Notes: generated from the letters alone by a model not told the origin. Numbered from the stretch's first letter, positions 43,264-53,898 are shown. The stretch is 64,000 nt of DNA from Prochlorococcus sp. AG-347-J19 (GCA_003279015.1 QCBV01000008.1:1-64000), one strand, 5' to 3'. Made by a program: numbers and translations.

Positions 43264-43798
43264 CTAAATTCCTTATCTCTGAAGTATGTGAAGTCTGTAT
43301 AACTGAGTTATTTTCCAGATTTCTAATAGTAGAAAATCTGGATCTTACATGAGTGGATAAAAAGGAAATTCTTTCTTCAGAAACTGTTGATTTATAAATA
43401 GTTTTAATGTGTAAATTATTTTGTTCATCAACAAAATAATTGGATGATGAAATAAAGGATTCTGTATAACCTTTATTTCTTAGAACAATTCCTGAATTTT
43501 CATCTTTAGGTAAAAAAATTAGAATAGTTTCATCTCCCTCAATCATATAATCATCTTCCCAATCACTAGTAGCTTGCCAGTTTATAGAAATGGCTGTGCT
43601 CTCTAGATTTAAACTGAATTTATGATTTTCAAAAATTTCAACGACTTTTTTATTTTTTTTGTTGATATGTTTTATATATATTTTACTAGTTGAGTTTTCA
43701 AATTCTTGAAAAGCTAAAGTGTGAGAACTTCTAATAGATTTCCACTCTCCTATACTTTTATCAATAAATTGATTAATTATTGTTAGATTCTTCGTCAA
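43247..43798 (-). CDS. CpeS-type phycobiliprotein lyase (TTG start)
   Basis: ORF 183 aa; [18 protein letters not shown]...[13 protein letters not shown] resembles CpeS; convergent with the phycoerythrin beta gene. Confidence 0.85.
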   Translation of the reverse strand: MTKNLTIINQFIDKSIGEWKSIRSSHTLAFQEFENSTSKIYIKHINKKNKKVVEIFENHKFSLNLESTAISINWQATSDWEDDYMIEGDETILIFLPKDENSGIVLRNKGYTESFISSSNYFVDEQNNLHIKTIYKSTVSEERISFLSTHVRSRFSTIRNLENNSVIQTSHTSEIRNLASLKD

Positions 43799-43952
43799 GT
43801 TTCTCTTCTACAGAATGATTTTCTGCTTTTTGTATCATTCTTACCATTGAATCCACCATTAATCTCTTTGCAGAGGTTACTTTTAATCCAGAAGGAGTAG
43901 TTGATATTTGTTCTCCAGGTCGATTATATGAAGTTGGTCTAAATGGAGTCAT
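43773..43952 (-). CDS. Short hypothetical ORF overlapping the start of the CpeS-like gene
   Basis: 59-aa ORF not in track: [59 protein letters not shown]; 26-bp overlap with the downstream gene. Confidence 0.55.
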   Translation of the reverse strand: MTPFRPTSYNRPGEQISTTPSGLKVTSAKRLMVDSMVRMIQKAENHSVEEKLDEESNNN

Positions 43953-44069
43953 CTAATAACTTTAAAAATTAATCGATTCCTATTCTTGCATGAATCATTA
44001 TTTATATAGTTATTGTTTGCGAAAATGTCATATCTTTCATCTTTGATTACAGAATTATCAACTGTTTTG

Positions 44070-44705
44070 TTATTTAGGCATTTTATTTTTTGCCAATCCT
44101 GAAATAGTCGCTAAAGCAAACATTCCCAATAGAGCAATCCCTAGAAATAATCCTGCTCCCTGGCTAACTCCAGCTCCTACTGCTACTAGTATAGAGTCAC
44201 TGATTAGAAGACTTATTAATAATGCAGGAGTAAATATTTTCCAGCGAGTCCCTCCAATACCAATTGCGTAGCTTAGAAAATCAAAAAGGCCAGTCATTAG
44301 TAGACCTGTCATAAGAAAGAAATTTTCTTCAAGCTGGTTTTGATTAAAACTTTCAATCTTTTGCATTGCTTTCGGGCCTACTAAATTACGTACAGGAACC
44401 CGACCATAATTTCTTGCGATAAAGAAAGCAACTTGGCAAAAAACGATATCAGAAAAGATTATTGTCATGTAACCTTTTTGAAATCCTAGTAATGAACCCG
44501 CTAGCAGAGAATAAGCTGAACTTGGAAGGGCAGGTAAAATAATACTTACCCCTCTTAGTATGAATATTCCAAAAGGAGCCCAAATCCCCATGCTTTCTAT
44601 TTTGTTCCTTAGAGGTTCAATCCCATAATTTTGGATTAAATAAATCAATACTACAAATATTGCTATAAAAAAAACTACTGAGAGAAATTTCTGTATTTTA
44701 TTCAT
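44070..44705 (-). CDS. TVP38/TMEM64 (VTT domain) membrane protein
   Basis: ORF 211 aa; RGVSIILPALPSSAYSLLAGSLLGFQKG...ARNYGR...LTGLFDFLSYAIGIGGTRW. Confidence 0.9.
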   Translation of the reverse strand: MNKIQKFLSVVFFIAIFVVLIYLIQNYGIEPLRNKIESMGIWAPFGIFILRGVSIILPALPSSAYSLLAGSLLGFQKGYMTIIFSDIVFCQVAFFIARNYGRVPVRNLVGPKAMQKIESFNQNQLEENFFLMTGLLMTGLFDFLSYAIGIGGTRWKIFTPALLISLLISDSILVAVGAGVSQGAGLFLGIALLGMFALATISGLAKNKMPK

Positions 44706-44853
44706 TATTTTTCTAATAAATTTATTGGAAGTAAATTCTTAATTTAATATTTGATTCTATCTATAATAGAAATACTAATCAATAAAAATTTTTACAAATT
44801 TTTAATCTTATATTTCCTACTAATAAAAAATATTTGTATTCTATTAAGTAGTC

Positions 44854-45273
44854 ATGATTAATTCTAAGAATAAAGTTAATTCAATATTTTTTAGAAATAT
44901 ATTTAATTTAGTCCTTTCGATTATTGTTTTCTTTTGTATTTCAATTAAAAAATCAGAAGCTTTGCCTCATGAATGGGTTGGAGTCCCTAAAAGTGAATAC
45001 GGAGAGCAGTTATGGGATAGGAAAAGTATAAAAAGGAATGAGGATGGTTCTGTAAGAGTATTGAGTAAATTTATTCCCAAAACAAAAAGTGAAATTACTA
45101 AGGATATTCTCTATACAATGGATATAAATTGTTTTGAAAAATCATTTAGAGATGTTGATGTCTCAATAGATGAACCAAATAATAATTTCAATGATTTAGC
45201 TAATTGGCAAGATCCAAATGGAGATAAACTGATTTTGGGTGTTATTGGTCAAGTCTGCAGAGTCGAAAACTAA
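44854..45273 (+). CDS. Hypothetical secreted protein
   Basis: ORF 139 aa; N-terminal hydrophobic signal-like segment then WVGVPKSEYGEQLWDRKSIKRNEDGSVRVLSKFIPK. Confidence 0.75.
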   Translation: MINSKNKVNSIFFRNIFNLVLSIIVFFCISIKKSEALPHEWVGVPKSEYGEQLWDRKSIKRNEDGSVRVLSKFIPKTKSEITKDILYTMDINCFEKSFRDVDVSIDEPNNNFNDLANWQDPNGDKLILGVIGQVCRVEN

Positions 45274-45331
45274 AAATTTTAAGTTATAAAAAATACGAAA
45301 AAATAAAGAGTTGTCAATGATTTCAAAGTAT

Positions 45332-45356
45332 AAAACCCTGTCTAGGACAGGGTTTT
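45332..45356. terminator. Bidirectional intrinsic terminator
   Basis: Perfect 11-bp stem AAAACCCTGTC-TAG-GACAGGGTTTT between + CDS 44854-45273 and the minus-strand tRNA-Phe. Confidence 0.85.
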
Positions 45357-45361
45357 AAAGA

Positions 45362-45434
45362 TGCCAGGACCCAGATTTGAACTGGGGACACGGCGATTTT
45401 CAGTCGCCTGCTCTACCAACTGAGCTATCCCGGC
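45362..45434 (-). tRNA. tRNA-Phe (GAA)
   Basis: Reverse complement GCCGGGATAGCTCAGTTGGTAGAGCAGGCGACTGAAAATCGCCGTGTCCCCAGTTCAAATCTGGGTCCTGGCA; loop CTGAAAA. Confidence 0.95.
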
Positions 45435-45524
45435 TCTAACCTATATACTTTAAATTACGATGTGTAGTTTGTGAAACCCTTTTCATTAAAATTTTATATC
45501 TTCATCAAATATTCAAAAAAACTA

Positions 45525-46754
45525 TTATTTCGCATTAATCGCTAATAAGGCAGTGCCAAATGAAGTAGTTTTTTTACAGGAAACTATTGGTATATTGATA
45601 ATTTTTTCTCTTATTTTTCTCCATTGTGGGTTTTTTGAACCTCCACCAATAGTAATAATTTTTTTTGGAAGGGAACCTGTTAGTTCGCCTAGTTTTTCCC
45701 ATCCTTTCAATTCGATCTTGGCTAGCCCCTCGAATAATGCATGTAAATAAAGTGAGTCGCTTACTGGCCTTGGATAAAGTATCGGCTCTAAATTAACATT
45801 ATTAACAGGAAATCTCTCTCCTTTACTATTAAGAGGTAAAAGATTTAAGGAAGTATTTTTCGATGGATTAATTTGTCGACTGAGCTCCTTTATTTCTGAA
45901 TCAGAGAATAACTTAGACAAGATGCCGCATCCTGCGTTTGATGCTCCTCCACAAATCCAATGGCCGTTTACTTTATGGTTTGTAATTCCTTGTTTTTTTA
46001 TAGGTTTATCAATAATTTTCTTAACTACAATAGTTGTTCCTAAAACTGTGAGACCATCTTCTTTATCTAAACCTGCAGCTATTACACTTGCATTAGAGTC
46101 AGTGGTGCCTGAGATTAATATTAATTTCTTATTCAAGTTAAATCTCTCTGCTAAATCAAAATTCACTTGTCCAATAATTTTCCCACTTTTTACTATTTGA
46201 GGTAGGCATTTTTGCCATGAAGTATTGAGATAACTTTTTGGCCATGATTCTTTTTCTAGATCCCAACCAAGTTTTAGATTATTGCCTTCTTCTCCATGAG
46301 TCCAATCTTTTAAAAACCAACCAGTGATCCAATCAGATTGATGACGTAGAAGTATATTTGTCCCATATTTATCTATCAGTTTTAATGCTTTAGCAAGACT
46401 ACTGTATGGAGTTTGCAGATGATCTTCTCCAGAAGCTAAGGATTCAAGAAGGATATTATGTTCAGTACATGCTTGGTCATAAGGTATTGCTTCTCCGATA
46501 GGCTCTCCTTGTAAATTGGAAGGTATTAAAGTTCCTGAGGTGCCGGAGATAGCCAATTTATTAAGGTTAATTTTTACCTCGATAGGTAAACTAACTAAAA
46601 GATTTTCACAAGAATTGATCCAAGAATTTGGATTTTCAAAGCTGCATGAATAAGGTACTGAATTTGAATATACTAATTTTTTTTGAAGATTAATTATTGA
46701 TATTCTTGCACCACTTGTTCCAAAATCTAACCCTCCATAAAAATTTTCAGGCAT
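45525..46754 (-). CDS. FGGY family carbohydrate kinase
   Basis: ORF 409 aa; GGLDFGTSGARISII, SGTTDSNASVIAAG, ITIGGGSKNPQWRKI. Confidence 0.92.
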   Translation of the reverse strand: MPENFYGGLDFGTSGARISIINLQKKLVYSNSVPYSCSFENPNSWINSCENLLVSLPIEVKINLNKLAISGTSGTLIPSNLQGEPIGEAIPYDQACTEHNILLESLASGEDHLQTPYSSLAKALKLIDKYGTNILLRHQSDWITGWFLKDWTHGEEGNNLKLGWDLEKESWPKSYLNTSWQKCLPQIVKSGKIIGQVNFDLAERFNLNKKLILISGTTDSNASVIAAGLDKEDGLTVLGTTIVVKKIIDKPIKKQGITNHKVNGHWICGGASNAGCGILSKLFSDSEIKELSRQINPSKNTSLNLLPLNSKGERFPVNNVNLEPILYPRPVSDSLYLHALFEGLAKIELKGWEKLGELTGSLPKKIITIGGGSKNPQWRKIREKIINIPIVSCKKTTSFGTALLAINAK

Positions 46755-46768
46755 AGAAAAATATTTTA

Positions 46769-48007
46769 TTAAAAAATCTTGGAAGCCTCTGCTAATTGGG
46801 CTGCTTTTTCATCTACATTTTCCCATGGGAGCTCAAGATCTCTTCTGCCAAAATGTCCATAGGATGCAGTCTTTCTAAAAAATTTGCCTCCCATTTTTTT
46901 TGGCAGATTTCTTAAGTTAAATTCTTTTATTATTGCTGCGGGTCTTAAATCAAAGTGCTCTTTAATTAGCTCAGTCAAATTAGTTTGTGAAATAACACCT
47001 GTATCAAAAGTGTCCACTAGAATGGAAATTGGTTTTGCTACTCCTATTGCATAACTTAATTGTACTTCTGCTTTTTTTGCCAATTTCGCCTTAACTATAC
47101 TTTTAGCTACATAACGTGCGGCATATGCTGCTGATCTATCTACTTTTGTAGGATCTTTACCAGAGAATGCTCCTCCTCCGTGTCTTGCATATCCACCATA
47201 AGTATCTACAATAATTTTTCTGCCAGTGAGCCCCGCATCTCCTTGAGGCCCGCCTACTACAAATTTCCCCGTGGGGTTTACTAGAAATCTTGTTTTGATA
47301 ATGTTTGGTTTGATTTCTAAATCTTTAGTAGCAGGAATTACAACATGCTTCCATAAATCTTCCTTTATTCTTTGACGAATTTTATCTTCATTTGTTATTC
47401 CATCTATCTCGGGATTATGTTGAGTTGAAATTAAGATTGTATTAATAGAGACTGGTAAACCTTTTTCGTAATCAATGCTTACTTGAGTTTTACCATCAGG
47501 GAGTAGATAATTAAGGACTTTTTCATGCCTTACCTTAGCAAGTTGAATGGCTAATCTATGAGCCAAACTAATCGGTAAGGGCATTAATTCAGGCGTCTCA
47601 TCGCATGCATAGCCGAACATTATGCCTTGGTCCCCAGCACCGGTATTATCTTCCAAATCATCGTTAACATCATCTGCTTCGTTTACTCCTTGAGAAATAT
47701 CTGGTGATTGCTCGTCTAGTGCTACTAAAACTGCACAACTATTTGCGTCAAAACCACCTGCTCTATAGCCTTCATATCCAATTTCTTTAATTACATTTCT
47801 AACAAGTTTTATATAATCTATTTTTGCTTTTGAAGTTATTTCTCCAGTAAGTAAACAAAGACCCGTATTAACAACAGTTTCGCATGCAACTCTGCTTTCA
47901 GGATCTTCTGTCAATAAAGCATCTAAAACAGCGTCACTAATTTGATCACATATTTTGTCAGGATGACCTTCAGTTACGGATTCTGAAGTGAAAATGAAAT
48001 CACTCAT
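46769..48007 (-). CDS. metK: S-adenosylmethionine synthetase
   Basis: ORF 412 aa; [55 protein letters not shown]. Confidence 0.98.
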   Translation of the reverse strand: MSDFIFTSESVTEGHPDKICDQISDAVLDALLTEDPESRVACETVVNTGLCLLTGEITSKAKIDYIKLVRNVIKEIGYEGYRAGGFDANSCAVLVALDEQSPDISQGVNEADDVNDDLEDNTGAGDQGIMFGYACDETPELMPLPISLAHRLAIQLAKVRHEKVLNYLLPDGKTQVSIDYEKGLPVSINTILISTQHNPEIDGITNEDKIRQRIKEDLWKHVVIPATKDLEIKPNIIKTRFLVNPTGKFVVGGPQGDAGLTGRKIIVDTYGGYARHGGGAFSGKDPTKVDRSAAYAARYVAKSIVKAKLAKKAEVQLSYAIGVAKPISILVDTFDTGVISQTNLTELIKEHFDLRPAAIIKEFNLRNLPKKMGGKFFRKTASYGHFGRRDLELPWENVDEKAAQLAEASKIF

Positions 48008-48144
48008 TTACAAATAATTTTGGAATTAGGAAACATCCTAAATTAGATTATCGTTATAAATCAATTATTTTTAATTAAAAAATACTTGTATGAGAATAAT
48101 TAGGCTTAAATGCTGATATCCTTGAACAAAATAAATAAGTGAAG

Positions 48145-49236
48145 TTATACTGTTTCAGCTGAAGCTGAGGGCATCTCTTCGTTCTCGTCAGTTTGTTCAA
48201 ATAACATTTGTTTATATTTCGCAGCCATTTCTTCAGCTTTACTAAAAACTTTTTGAGGGTCAGTTAGCATATCGCCTGGTTCAGGTTCAAGTGCTTTTGT
48301 TGACAATGAAATTCTTCCTCTTTCTGAATCAAGGTCGATTATCATAACTTTCATTTGGTCACTAACATTTAAAACATTATGAGGAGTCTCGATATGCTCA
48401 TGACTAATCTCAGAAATGTGCAATAGACCACTTACTCCTCCAATATCAATGAAAGCGCCATAAGGTTTAATACCTTTTACGGAACCTACAACAACTTCAC
48501 CCACCTCAAGTCTATTCATTTTTTTCTCAACTAAAGCTCTTCTATGACTTAGTACTAATCTATTTCTCTCTTCATCAACTTCAAGAAATTTTAAAGGTAA
48601 GTACTCGCCTTCTAAGTCATCTTTAATTCTTCGAGCACTTATGTGAGAACCCGGGATGAAACCTCTCAATCCCTCAACCCTCACAAGTGCACCACCTCTA
48701 TTTGTTGCAAAAACTTCGGAATATATAGTGGCATCTTCTTTTTGCAGTTGTCTAACTCGTTCCCATGCCCTTTGGTATTCAATTCTTCTTATAGAAAGTG
48801 CTAACTGGCCATCTTCATTTTCTTCACTCATTATGAAAAACTCTCTGCTTTCTGAAGGTTGTAAAACATCATTAAGTCCTTCAACTCTATTGATCGAAAC
48901 CTCTTGTACAGGCATAAAAGCGGCTGTTTTTGCACCTATATCAATCATGGCCCCTTTGGGCTCTAGAGCAAAGACGGTACCTTTAACTAGATCTCCAGGC
49001 TTAAAATTATAGTCATACTTACCTAAAAGTGATGCGAATTCTTCTTGTGTGAACCCTGCGTTGTCAAAATCGGTATTTGTTCTGCTAGAGGAAGAATCTG
49101 CTGAAGGTATATCGCTCTTCTCGAATGATAAATCTTCCTCATTTTGGGATGCTAAATCTTTATCTAAATCAGACGAATTTTTAATTTCTTGATCCTCAGA
49201 AAGTTCTTTAATGGTTTGGGAAGAATTTTCGTTCAT
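48145..49236 (-). CDS. rpsA: 30S ribosomal protein S1
   Basis: ORF 363 aa; three S1 repeats (GDLVKGTVFALEPKGAMIDIG; GEVVVGSVKGIKPYGAFIDIGGVSGLLHISEISHEHI). Confidence 0.96.
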   Translation of the reverse strand: MNENSSQTIKELSEDQEIKNSSDLDKDLASQNEEDLSFEKSDIPSADSSSSRTNTDFDNAGFTQEEFASLLGKYDYNFKPGDLVKGTVFALEPKGAMIDIGAKTAAFMPVQEVSINRVEGLNDVLQPSESREFFIMSEENEDGQLALSIRRIEYQRAWERVRQLQKEDATIYSEVFATNRGGALVRVEGLRGFIPGSHISARRIKDDLEGEYLPLKFLEVDEERNRLVLSHRRALVEKKMNRLEVGEVVVGSVKGIKPYGAFIDIGGVSGLLHISEISHEHIETPHNVLNVSDQMKVMIIDLDSERGRISLSTKALEPEPGDMLTDPQKVFSKAEEMAAKYKQMLFEQTDENEEMPSASAETV

Positions 49237-49345
49237 TTGTTCTATCGCAGACTACCTAAGGTAGTTAGAAGGGAATGCTACTAGCCTGCAAACCAATAGC
49301 AAAAAACATTTGTGTTATGTATTCTACACTTAAAGATGCTTAATT

Positions 49346-49825
49346 TTATGAAATTGAAGCTAATTGGTTTTTTGAACTTCCTTTTAGAGATTCAAGAGTA
49401 GAAATAAAATCTTTTACCCCATTAAATTTTCTGTAAACTGAGGCGTATCTTATATATGCGACTTCGTTTTCTTTCCTAAGATTTTTAAGTATTAATTCCC
49501 CGATTTGTGAAGATTTTATATCTTTACTAGAATCTTGAACAATTTGTGATTCAATTCCATCTACGAAATTAATAATAGCTTCACTACTGAAGTTAGTTTT
49601 TTCGCAAGCTCTTGATATACCAGTAAATAACTTTTGTTTATCAAATAATTCTCTGCTACCATCTTTTTTAACAATGGAAACTGGCATAGTTTCAACCCTT
49701 TCATAGGTTGTAAATCTAAAGCTGCAATTTAAGCACTCTCTTCTTCTTCGAACACTTTTACCACTATCAGCAGATCTTGATTCCAAAACTCTGCTATCTG
49801 TGTTTTGACAGGTTGGACACTGCAT
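49346..49825 (-). CDS. nrdR: Transcriptional repressor NrdR
   Basis: In-frame ATG at 49825 ([17 protein letters not shown]); track ORF begins 8 codons upstream; [15 protein letters not shown]. Confidence 0.96.
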   Translation of the reverse strand: MQCPTCQNTDSRVLESRSADSGKSVRRRRECLNCSFRFTTYERVETMPVSIVKKDGSRELFDKQKLFTGISRACEKTNFSSEAIINFVDGIESQIVQDSSKDIKSSQIGELILKNLRKENEVAYIRYASVYRKFNGVKDFISTLESLKGSSKNQLASIS

Positions 49826-49885
49826 GTGGTGAAATAAGTTACACTTCAACTCTAATAGTAGAGTAATATTTTAATTATGAAAAGT

Positions 49886-49916
49886 AAAAAAACCTCTTGT
49901 TAAAGAGGTTTTTTTT
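49886..49916. terminator. Bidirectional intrinsic terminator after psbT
   Basis: aaaaaAACCTCTT-GTTA-AAGAGGTTtttttt. Confidence 0.9.
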
Positions 49917-49923
49917 CCTTAGT

Positions 49924-50022
49924 TCATTTTCTATCGAATTTAGGTGGGTCTCTAAAGGCAACAGCAAAGAATAAGGTAACAACTGCGAGAGTGAGAATAA
50001 GAACGTAAGCGAAAGCTTCCAT
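49924..50022 (-). CDS. psbT: Photosystem II protein PsbT
   Basis: 32-aa ORF not in track: [32 protein letters not shown], immediately downstream of psbB. Confidence 0.97.
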   Translation of the reverse strand: MEAFAYVLILTLAVVTLFFAVAFRDPPKFDRK

Positions 50023-50045
50023 AAGATTAAATAATAAAGTTTAGT

Positions 50046-51569
50046 TTAAACCCTTCCAGGGATTCTTCTAGTGGTTTCGTCACCAAGCTTCTTGAATAAA
50101 CCAAATTCAACTTGGTCGCCAATCTCAGCATCAATACCAGCAAAGGAATTTCTGTAAAGTGTTCTTGAGGCATGCCACCAGTGACCAAACAAGAATAGCA
50201 ATCCGAAACATAAATGTGCATATGTAAACCATGCTCTGGGAGAACTACGGAATACACCGTCAGATTTGTATGTTTCTCTGTCAAACTTGAATGCTTCTCC
50301 AAGTTGAGCTTTTCTAGCTAATCTTTTAACTACCGCAGGATCAGTAAATGTTTGACCATTAAGATCTCCTCCATAGATAGTTGCAGTAATTCCAGTCTGT
50401 TCAAATGAATACTTTGCCTCAGCTCTTCTAAATGGAATATCTGCTCTTACATTACCTTCTTTGTCTTCAAGAATAACTGGGAAGTTTTCAAAGAAATTAG
50501 GTATTCTTCTAACTTCTAATTCATTACCTTCTTTATCTTGAAAAGTAATATGACCTTGCCAACCAGTTGGTAAACCATCACCGTTAACGAGAGCCCCAAC
50601 CCTGAATAAGCCTCCTTTTGCAGGACTGTTTCCAACATAATCGTAGAAAGCTAATTTCTCTGGTATGGATGCATATGCTTCTTCCTTAGTTGCACCATCG
50701 TCTATAGCGGCTTGTACTCGTCTATTGATTTCAGTTTTGAAATAACCTGAATCCCATTGATATCTGGTAGGACCAAACAATTCGACAGGAGTTGTCGCTG
50801 AACCGTACCACATTGTTCCAGCAACAACGAAGGAAACAAATAATACAGCGGCTAATGCACTTGCTAGAACACCTTCAAGGCTTCCAAGTTTCAGTGCTCT
50901 GTAAAGTCTTTCACCAGGTCTATTTGTAATGTGAAAAATACCTCCAATTATTCCCATGAGACCAGCTGCTATATGGTTAGCAACAATTCCTCCTGGATTA
51001 AAGGGGTTAAATCCTTCTACTCCCCAGGAAGGAGCTACAGGTTCCACATGGCCAGTTAAACCATAAGGGTCAGAAACCCAAATCCCAACGTTTGCGCAAT
51101 GAAATGCTCCAAAACCAAAACATGTAAGTCCAGCTAGGAGAAGGTGAATCCCGAATATTCTTGGCAAATCGAGAGCAGGCTCACCAGTTCTTGAATCTTC
51201 CCATAAATCTAAATCCCAGTATGTCCAGTGCCAAATAGAGGCCAACATTAATAGTCCACTAAATACTATGTGTGCAGCTGCAACACCTTCAAAACTCCAG
51301 AACCCAGGATCAACTCCTGTAGCACCTGTAATATCCCATCCGTTCCAACTACTTGTGATACCTAGTCTTGCCATGAAAGGCATAACGTACATTCCCTGTC
51401 TCCACATTGGGTTGAGAACAGCATCAGAAGGATCAAAAATGGCTAATTCATAAAGAGCCATAGAACCGGCCCAGCCGGCTAATAATGCAGTATGCATAAG
51501 ATGCACAGCAAGTAGTCGACCTGGGTCATTAATAACTACTGTGTGAACTCGATACCAAGGCAATCCCAT
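50046..51569 (-). CDS. psbB: Photosystem II CP47 chlorophyll-binding protein
   Basis: ORF 507 aa; [42 protein letters not shown]. Confidence 0.99.
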   Translation of the reverse strand: MGLPWYRVHTVVINDPGRLLAVHLMHTALLAGWAGSMALYELAIFDPSDAVLNPMWRQGMYVMPFMARLGITSSWNGWDITGATGVDPGFWSFEGVAAAHIVFSGLLMLASIWHWTYWDLDLWEDSRTGEPALDLPRIFGIHLLLAGLTCFGFGAFHCANVGIWVSDPYGLTGHVEPVAPSWGVEGFNPFNPGGIVANHIAAGLMGIIGGIFHITNRPGERLYRALKLGSLEGVLASALAAVLFVSFVVAGTMWYGSATTPVELFGPTRYQWDSGYFKTEINRRVQAAIDDGATKEEAYASIPEKLAFYDYVGNSPAKGGLFRVGALVNGDGLPTGWQGHITFQDKEGNELEVRRIPNFFENFPVILEDKEGNVRADIPFRRAEAKYSFEQTGITATIYGGDLNGQTFTDPAVVKRLARKAQLGEAFKFDRETYKSDGVFRSSPRAWFTYAHLCFGLLFLFGHWWHASRTLYRNSFAGIDAEIGDQVEFGLFKKLGDETTRRIPGRV

Positions 51570-51791
51570 CGGTTAATTTCTAGTAACTATGCTGAATAAA
51601 CAGCTAAACATCACGATAGTAAGGGTTTTTTAGTCTTTGAGGGATTTTTGTAAATAAATTTATTTTCTTGCAAAAACTGGCCAAATCAATTTGTAGGACT
51701 GAGTTTACAAGGAATTTTTAGCAAAAAATTGTTAATATTTTGGTCACAATTCTCAAAGTAAAACGCCAAAATAAGAAAAATAACTAAAAAA

Positions 51792-52154
51792 ATGGCAACT
51801 ATCAGATTTATCCGTGAGGATTTAGAAGTTCAATGTAATCCTGGTGAAAATTTAAGAGAATTGGTAATGAAAGAAAACTTACAACTTTATGGACTAAAGG
51901 GTATTTTAGGAAATTGCGGAGGGGCAGGACAATGCAGTACTTGCTTTATTTCAGTTGAAGGAGGAAACAAAAATTCTTTGAGCCCTCTTACCTCTGTTGA
52001 AGAAGAAAAACTTAAAAATAGACCAGAAAATTGGCGACTTGCATGTCAAACATTGATAAAATCATCTGCAGTAATTTTAACAAAACCACAATCCCCCCCC
52101 TCAAATTTGGAAGAACTAAAAAAAATTAGTGAAAATAAAAAATTACCTCGTTGA
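51792..52154 (+). CDS. 2Fe-2S ferredoxin
   Basis: ORF 120 aa; NCGGAGQCSTCFISVEGG ... LACQTLI cluster motif. Confidence 0.93.
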   Translation: MATIRFIREDLEVQCNPGENLRELVMKENLQLYGLKGILGNCGGAGQCSTCFISVEGGNKNSLSPLTSVEEEKLKNRPENWRLACQTLIKSSAVILTKPQSPPSNLEELKKISENKKLPR

Positions 52155-52259
52155 ATTGTTTAAGACTGTTAATCAGTTTATAAAATTTGTTTATTTTTCC
52201 ACTTTATTCCAAATTATATGTCTATAGTCTTAGTACCTGATTATTGAACTACCAATTAA

Positions 52260-52412
52260 ATGGAAACAACTAACTTTGGATTCGTAGCTAGTCTTTTATT
52301 TGTAGGGGTGCCAACAATATTCCTTATAGGTTTATTTATTTCTACTCAAGATGGAGAAAAATCAAGCTTCTATTCTGACTCTAGTAAAGGTAGGCTTGGT
52401 CCAAAACGCTAA
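52260..52412 (+). CDS. psbM: Photosystem II protein PsbM
   Basis: 50-aa ORF not in track: METTNFGFVASLLFVGVPTIFLIGLFISTQDGEKSSFYSDSSKGRLGPKR. Confidence 0.95.
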   Translation: METTNFGFVASLLFVGVPTIFLIGLFISTQDGEKSSFYSDSSKGRLGPKR

Positions 52413-52423
52413 AGCTTTTATTA

Positions 52424-53293
52424 ATGCTTTGCATTTCTGTCGAAGAATTTTTATTTTGGAAAAAAAGGCAACTCTCTAAAGGAGGAAATCAACAATCTTT
52501 TGCTGTTTTACTTGACTGTATAGGCGGTATATCGGCTAGTGATCTAAATTTAATAATTTTAAATCCCAAGGGAAATGTATATTTAAAAAAAAGCTTAGAA
52601 TTTTTAGAATCTGTTTGGGACGATCATTTACTAAATGCATGCCCTGTTCAATATCTTTGTGGAATAACTTTTTGGAGAGACTTAAAATTAAAAGTTACAA
52701 ACAAAGTACTCATTCCAAGACCAGAAACAGAGCTGATAGTTGATATTGTCTTCAATATATTTAAAAATAAGTCAGAAAAATTATTTTTTGCTGAATTAGG
52801 AACTGGATCAGGCGCTATTAGTATCGCTTTGGCATTGGCTTATCCATTGAGCCAAGGATTAGCAACTGATATAGATCAAGATGCATTAGAAATAGCCACT
52901 AAAAATTATATAAATTCTTCTAAACAATCAAATTTGAAATTTAGTTGTGGAAATTGGTGGTCACCTCTTGAAAGGTTTCAAGGAAAATTAGATCTTGCTA
53001 TTTCAAACCCGCCCTATATCCCAAGGGATACATATGAAAAATTACCCAAAGAAGTTAAAAATTTCGAACCAAAAGTTGCTTTATTAGGCGGTGAAGATGG
53101 TTTAAAGCATATTAGGGAAATAATACAAAAAGCACCATTATTTTTAAAAGAGAAGGGCTGGCTAATTTTAGAGAATCATCATGATCAAGGTGAAAAAGTA
53201 AAACAACTACTTATTAAAAATAAATTTACATCAATAGAAATTTTGAATGATTTTTCAGGTATTGGTAGATTTACTATTGGAAGATATAAATAA
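52424..53293 (+). CDS. prmC: Release factor glutamine methyltransferase
   Basis: ORF 289 aa; PRPETELIVD, ELGTGSGAISIALA, SNPPYIP. Confidence 0.96.
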   Translation: MLCISVEEFLFWKKRQLSKGGNQQSFAVLLDCIGGISASDLNLIILNPKGNVYLKKSLEFLESVWDDHLLNACPVQYLCGITFWRDLKLKVTNKVLIPRPETELIVDIVFNIFKNKSEKLFFAELGTGSGAISIALALAYPLSQGLATDIDQDALEIATKNYINSSKQSNLKFSCGNWWSPLERFQGKLDLAISNPPYIPRDTYEKLPKEVKNFEPKVALLGGEDGLKHIREIIQKAPLFLKEKGWLILENHHDQGEKVKQLLIKNKFTSIEILNDFSGIGRFTIGRYK

Positions 53294-53316
53294 ATTATTA
53301 TAGGTTCATTATCTAA

Positions 53317-53898
53317 GTGAATTTAGTAGACTCAAAATCCGCTTTGAAAACTCTTAAAAGTGGTTTACCTATAATTTTCCCGACTGACACATTACCTGCA
53401 ATTGGATGCTTGCCAAAATTTTCAGAAATTATTTATGAGTTTAAAAAAAGAGATAAAGATAAACCTTTAATTCTTATGGGATCAGAACTCAAACAATTAA
53501 TTGATTATGTTCACGATTCAGCTAAAGAAGATTATGAAAATATAGCTTCAAAATATTGGCCTGGAGCTCTGACAATGGTTGTCCCTGCATCAGAAAAGCA
53601 GACTTCAATCCTCACAAGCAATGACCATACTCTTGGTTTGAGGATTCCAAATTCATATTTAGCTCAATCTCTCATGAGAGAAACAGGCCCATTGTTAACT
53701 TCAAGTGCAAATATTTCAGGTTTTAAAGGATCAATTGCAGTTGAAGGTATTGCTCTAGACTTCCCTTCTTTAAAAATATTAAGCCCAATCCCCTGGGAAA
53801 AAAGTAGTGGAAAAGCTAGTACTATTATATTTTGGAAGAAGAGCGGAGATTGGAGATTAATTAGAGAAGGAGAAGTAATAGTTAGGGAACTGAATTAA
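53317..53898 (+). CDS. Sua5/YciO/YrdC family L-threonylcarbamoyladenylate synthase (GTG start)
   Basis: ORF 193 aa; PTDTLPAIGC, KRDKDKPL, WPGALTMVVPA, TSSANISG. Confidence 0.93.
   Translation: MNLVDSKSALKTLKSGLPIIFPTDTLPAIGCLPKFSEIIYEFKKRDKDKPLILMGSELKQLIDYVHDSAKEDYENIASKYWPGALTMVVPASEKQTSILTSNDHTLGLRIPNSYLAQSLMRETGPLLTSSANISGFKGSIAVEGIALDFPSLKILSPIPWEKSSGKASTIIFWKKSGDWRLIREGEVIVRELN

Noticed and set aside
48026-48041. Hairpin TTAGGA-AACA-TCCTAA upstream of metK, considered as a SAM-responsive leader
   Set aside because: Only a 6-bp AT-rich stem with no recognisable SAM riboswitch core; insufficient support.
50027-50302. 91-aa ORF on the minus strand in the psbB 3' region
   Set aside because: Alternative frame inside psbB, a highly conserved gene.
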